A stretch of DNA of 64,000 bases, from NCBI RefSeq assembly GCF_042477335.2, contig NC_091247.1, positions 39,483,501 through 39,547,500 on the forward strand, in the 5' to 3' direction. Origin of the DNA: Ovis canadensis. Lineage: Eukaryota; Chordata; Mammalia; Artiodactyla; Bovidae. The notes under the pieces were generated by a model. It worked only from the letters and a program-made list of their open reading frames with translations. It ran no database searches and was not told the origin of the DNA. This document shows positions 60,930 to 64,000 of the stretch, piece after piece; the first letter of the stretch is position 1; each line of letters starts with the position of its first letter. The position numbers were made by a program, and so were the translations under genes.

Positions 60930-61130
60930 TCCTTGAGGGCTCAGTGGTAAAAATCTGCCTGGAATGCAGGCGATGTGGGTTCAGTCCCTGGGTGGGGAAG
61001 ATGCCCTGGAGGAGGGCATAGCAACCCACTCCAGTATTCTTATCTGGAGAACCCCATGGACAGAGGAGCCTGGCGGGCTGCAATCCATAGTGTTGCAAAG
61101 AGTCAGACACGACTGAAGCGACTGTGCATG
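60930..61130 (+). mobile_element. Bov-tA SINE in BMP10 intron 1
   Basis: GGTCCTTGAGGGCTCAGTGG head, GTTGCAAAGAGTCAGACACG tail, in the same orientation as BMP10. Confidence 0.92.
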
Positions 61131-61514
61131 CACGTGTGTATATCGTTGAAACACTGGTTACAGTTTCCAGGAAATGTGCATGCCCAATTAATGATTCAGC
61201 TTATTCTGTGTCTTTATGAAGAACAATGCACAAACTTTAAATATCATGGGAAAAGTGTGTTTCCTCCCTCTAGATCTTTATTCAGAACAAAATATAATGA
61301 CCTAGAAAGTTAATCCTTTGTTTAATATGGTGCAAGTAATACAAAAAAAATTTTTTTTTCTAGAATCTATGGTAAAAGCTGTGGGTCCAAAAAGACTAAT
61401 TCTCTCATATTTATTAATTATTCTTGTATAGTCATTAACCAGGTACAAAAGACAGTTTAGGTAGATGTTGGCCAAATGTTCTTGAAAGTGAACAGGTAGT
61501 AGCAAAACAGGTAG

Positions 61515-61630
61515 TAGCTCAGAATTTGGATTTTTGAGACAGAGTTGACTTAATAGCTGTGGATATTTAGTTTAACTTCTCTGAATCCCAATTTTTCCTC
61601 ATCTGTAAATTGAGAATAATATACCTACAT
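61515..61630 (+). mobile_element. MIR SINE
   Basis: TTTAACTTCTCTGAATCCCA and TTTTTCCTCATCTGTAAATT follow the MIR core. Confidence 0.65.
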
Positions 61631-61634
61631 AGCA

Positions 61635-61855
61635 GGCTTCCCAAATGGCGCTAGTGGTAAAGAACCTGCCTGCCAGTGCAGGAGACTTCAGAGACATGGG
61701 TTCAATCCCTGTGTCAGGAATCTCCTCTCCTAGAGGAGAGTATGGCAATCCACTCCAGTATTCTTATGCGGAGAACCCCATGGACAGAGGAGCTGGTGAG
61801 CTACAATCCACAGGGTGGCAAAGAGTCCAACACAACTGAAGTGACTTAGCAGACA
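61635..61855 (+). mobile_element. Bov-tA SINE in BMP10 intron 1
   Basis: GGCTTCCCAAATGGCGCTAG head, GGTGGCAAAGAGTCCAACAC tail. Inserted directly after the MIR. Confidence 0.92.
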
Positions 61856-62318
61856 CACATACATACATATAACACATTGAGCAATTTCACAAAGAGGTCA
61901 CGAGTAAGAAAGTACACAATTGCTATGAAGTTTTGAATGTCAGTTATTGCTAATGAATTCCTCAAATTTTAGGCATTGGAGGAAGTATTGAATAGGTATT
62001 GCTCAGTCCTGGAGAAACTATTTGGTTTAAAAATGTAGGTGACTGCCAGTTTCAAATACTTAGTAACACTGGAAATGTGACTTCATAACATTTAGTAACA
62101 TAATGACAATGACAAGTTGAAACTACAGATTCATTTTGGGTCAGTCTGAATTGAAAATAAACAACCTCCTTCCCTATGAAGCCTTCCTAATGTTTCTGAT
62201 TACTGATCCCTGGGCAGCTGGCTCAGAATGTGGGTGGGAAAATGTTCGCATCCCTGGGGAAAAAAGTTTTTTTAGTTCTCACTTCTGTGGAGGATTTGGA
62301 TAATCTAGGTCAGGAAGT

Positions 62319-62585
62319 TCGATGGCACCCCACTCCAGTACTCTTGCCTGGAAAATCCCATGGATGGAGGAGCCTGGTGGGCTGCAGTCCGTGGGGTCGC
62401 CAAGAGTCTGACACGACTGAGCGACTTCACTTTCACTTTTCACTCTCATGCATTGGAGAAGGAAATGGCAACCCACTCCAGTGTTCTTGCCTGGAGAATC
62501 CCAGGGACGGGGGAGCCTGGTGGGCTGCCGTCTCTTGGGTCGCACAGAGTCGGAATGACTGAAGCGACTTAGCAGCAGCAGGAGC
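62319..62585 (+). mobile_element. Bov-A2 SINE (two units) with perfect target-site duplication
   Basis: Two tandem Bov-A units (about 62325-62430 and 62450-62575) joined by CTTCACTTTCACTTTTCACT. It ends in AGCAGCAGCAGG. AGGTCAGGAAGT flanks it at 62307-62318 and 62586-62597. Confidence 0.95.
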
Positions 62586-63134
62586 AGGTCAGGAAGTGAA
62601 GTTTTCAGAGCTCCTTATTACTGAAGATCAGCGAGGGTGGGAGCAAACCTCTCCGTGAACGCCCCTGCTGCCTGCACCTCTGTCAGTCCTTGGGTGAAAA
62701 CGCACAGCCCACGGTCATGAATCCCGCACTTCACTCACCCTGTTGGCTGTTATTGTCTTTCTTCGATTTTTTTGCGTTTGCACAGCGCAGCTCCCTAGGA
62801 GACAAAGCCCAACAAAACAAAATAAAATTTCCTCTACATCTGACTATCAGGGAAAAACAAGAGCCTCCTCCAAGGTGGAAAAACAGGACATTATTTCCTA
62901 CCACTGCTTTGAACTCATCTTGGAGAAGTCAGTTCTCTGCATTGAGGCTTGATTTCTTCCAGAATCAGATGACCAGAAGAGCAATACAAGCATTATAGAA
63001 TCACTGTAAGAGCTAGATAAAACAGTTTGCAAAGCACCTGGCACAGGAAATTTGCTCAACAAACCTTAGTTCCCTCGCCTGAAATATAACACCATTATTA
63101 TTACTATACTTGCACAAGCCCAGTGAGCTTATTT

Positions 63135-63330
63135 TTTATACCAGCTCTATTGAAGCATAATTGACATACAGTAAACTTCATATATTTAAAGTGTGTAATT
63201 TAACCGGGTTTGACTTATGTAAACCTCCATCAGGACCACCACCACCATCCAGATAGTGTGACCATACGCATCATCAGTGAAAGTTCGTTCTTTTGTGCTT
63301 CTCTGTAAACGCTTCCTCCCACAACAGTGA
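63135..63330 (-). mobile_element. Old L1 3' fragment, antisense
   Basis: TATTGAAGCATAATTGACAT, then GTGTGTAATTTAACCGGGTT and CCACCACCACCATCCAGATA follow an old L1 3' region. Confidence 0.65.
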
Positions 63331-64000
63331 GCTTTTATTGTGTGCATTTTTTAAATGGATGGAACACTAGTTTATTTCCCTATTTTTGGTTTTCTCATGT
63401 TTCCTGTCCAAGGGGAGTAAAGCTTCCTCCATTCATATGGTGGGGGTCGGGGGAGGCGTACAACTACCAAATTGCTTGATATATTAAGGACACACATCGT
63501 GCCCGTAATCAGTTCGGTTTGATGTCCAGAATCATCAACTCATCAATATTTTTTAAAGTGCTATCTCCATCACAGTAGATTAGGGGCATAGCAGGGAATT
63601 TAAGTTGTGGTGCCTGACAGTGGGATATCAATCTATTAATAGTTGGGAGGATCCACTTATAAAGACAACTGAGAAACAAGGACACGGGTAGCAAGGTCAA
63701 AGGAGAGATAGACAGAGTAAGTACTCAAGTTACCCAGAAGGGAGTGGGCTTCCAGATAGGGAGGTGAGGAAAGGAGGGTCCCGGAGGGAGGGGTCACAGC
63801 TAGATAGGTGGAGAAGAGGGAGTAGACCTTTTCAAGGGTCAGAAGAACATATCTAAAGGTGCAATAGACAGTAAAGCAAAGAAATGTTTGGGCAAGTAGT
63901 GAAGATATCAGTCTGCTTTAAATAAGAAACTTTTAAGAGATTTGTTTAATCTTTCAATCAATATTAATTGATAAATTGCATTACTCCATGCTGCTGGCAA

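Larger units (their letters stand above)
60366..64000 (+). other. BMP10: BMP10 intron 1, incomplete
   Basis: At least 3.6 kb of intron with no sign of exon 2. It carries two Bov-tA SINEs, a Bov-A2 pair, a MIR and an old antisense L1. The rest, such as 60370-60925, 61860-62300 and 63340-64000, is unassigned. Confidence 0.8.

Noticed and set aside
60366-64000. BMP10 exon 2
   Set aside because: No frame in this stretch encodes the expected prodomain continuation or the cysteine-knot ligand; the exon must lie beyond 64000.

Overview
This is ruminant nuclear DNA, almost certainly from a bovid. BovB (RTE-type) LINEs, Bov-tA and Bov-A2 SINEs, cetartiodactyl tRNA-Glu-derived SINEs and ruminant L1 3' ends are scattered through all 64 kb. 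I cannot tell cattle, buffalo, sheep or goat apart from this sequence alone. There are no bacterial or viral genes. Most long open frames are either BovB reverse-transcriptase remnants or chance frames.

Two genes are supported. At the left end, on the minus strand, a complete six-exon gastrokine (secreted BRICHOS-domain stomach protein) runs from a TATA box at 6578-6585 to a stop at 800 and an AATAAA signal at 595-600. All exon joins keep frame and give about 181 residues. Position and orientation relative to BMP10 fit best with GKN3, the paralogue known in human as a pseudogene. At the right end, on the plus strand, exon 1 of BMP10 (start 60032, donor after 60365) encodes the signal peptide and the start of the latency prodomain. 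Exon 2, with the rest of the prodomain and the mature ligand, lies beyond the window. The pair places the window in the ruminant counterpart of the human 2p13.3 gastrokine-BMP10 interval. The two genes are neighbours only: one is a gastric secreted protein, the other a cardiac TGF-beta family ligand.

Layout: 1-6.6 kb gastrokine gene; 6.6-9.7 kb upstream flank with a 5'-inverted L1 broken by BovB; 11.1-13.2 kb an old sense BovB; 15.8-18.0 kb an antisense ruminant L1 split by two BovB insertions; 19.9-22.8 kb the longest BovB (about 2.46 kb) inside an old L1; 23-32 kb mixed L2, L1, SINE and unassigned DNA; 32.6-34.7 kb two facing BovB copies within an L1; 35-43 kb largely old or unassigned DNA; 44.1 kb a small signal-peptide-like frame behind a TATA box; 45.6-57.8 kb further BovB, SINE, Tigger and L1 copies; 58-60 kb BMP10 upstream region; 60-64 kb BMP10 exon 1 and part of intron 1.

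The points most worth checking are the intact gastrokine, a roughly 90-bp copy of its promoter-proximal DNA sitting 1.1 kb upstream inside an L1, the unexplained 55-codon secreted-type frame at 44097-44264, and a perfect snap-back palindrome at an L1 5' junction at 53152-53182.
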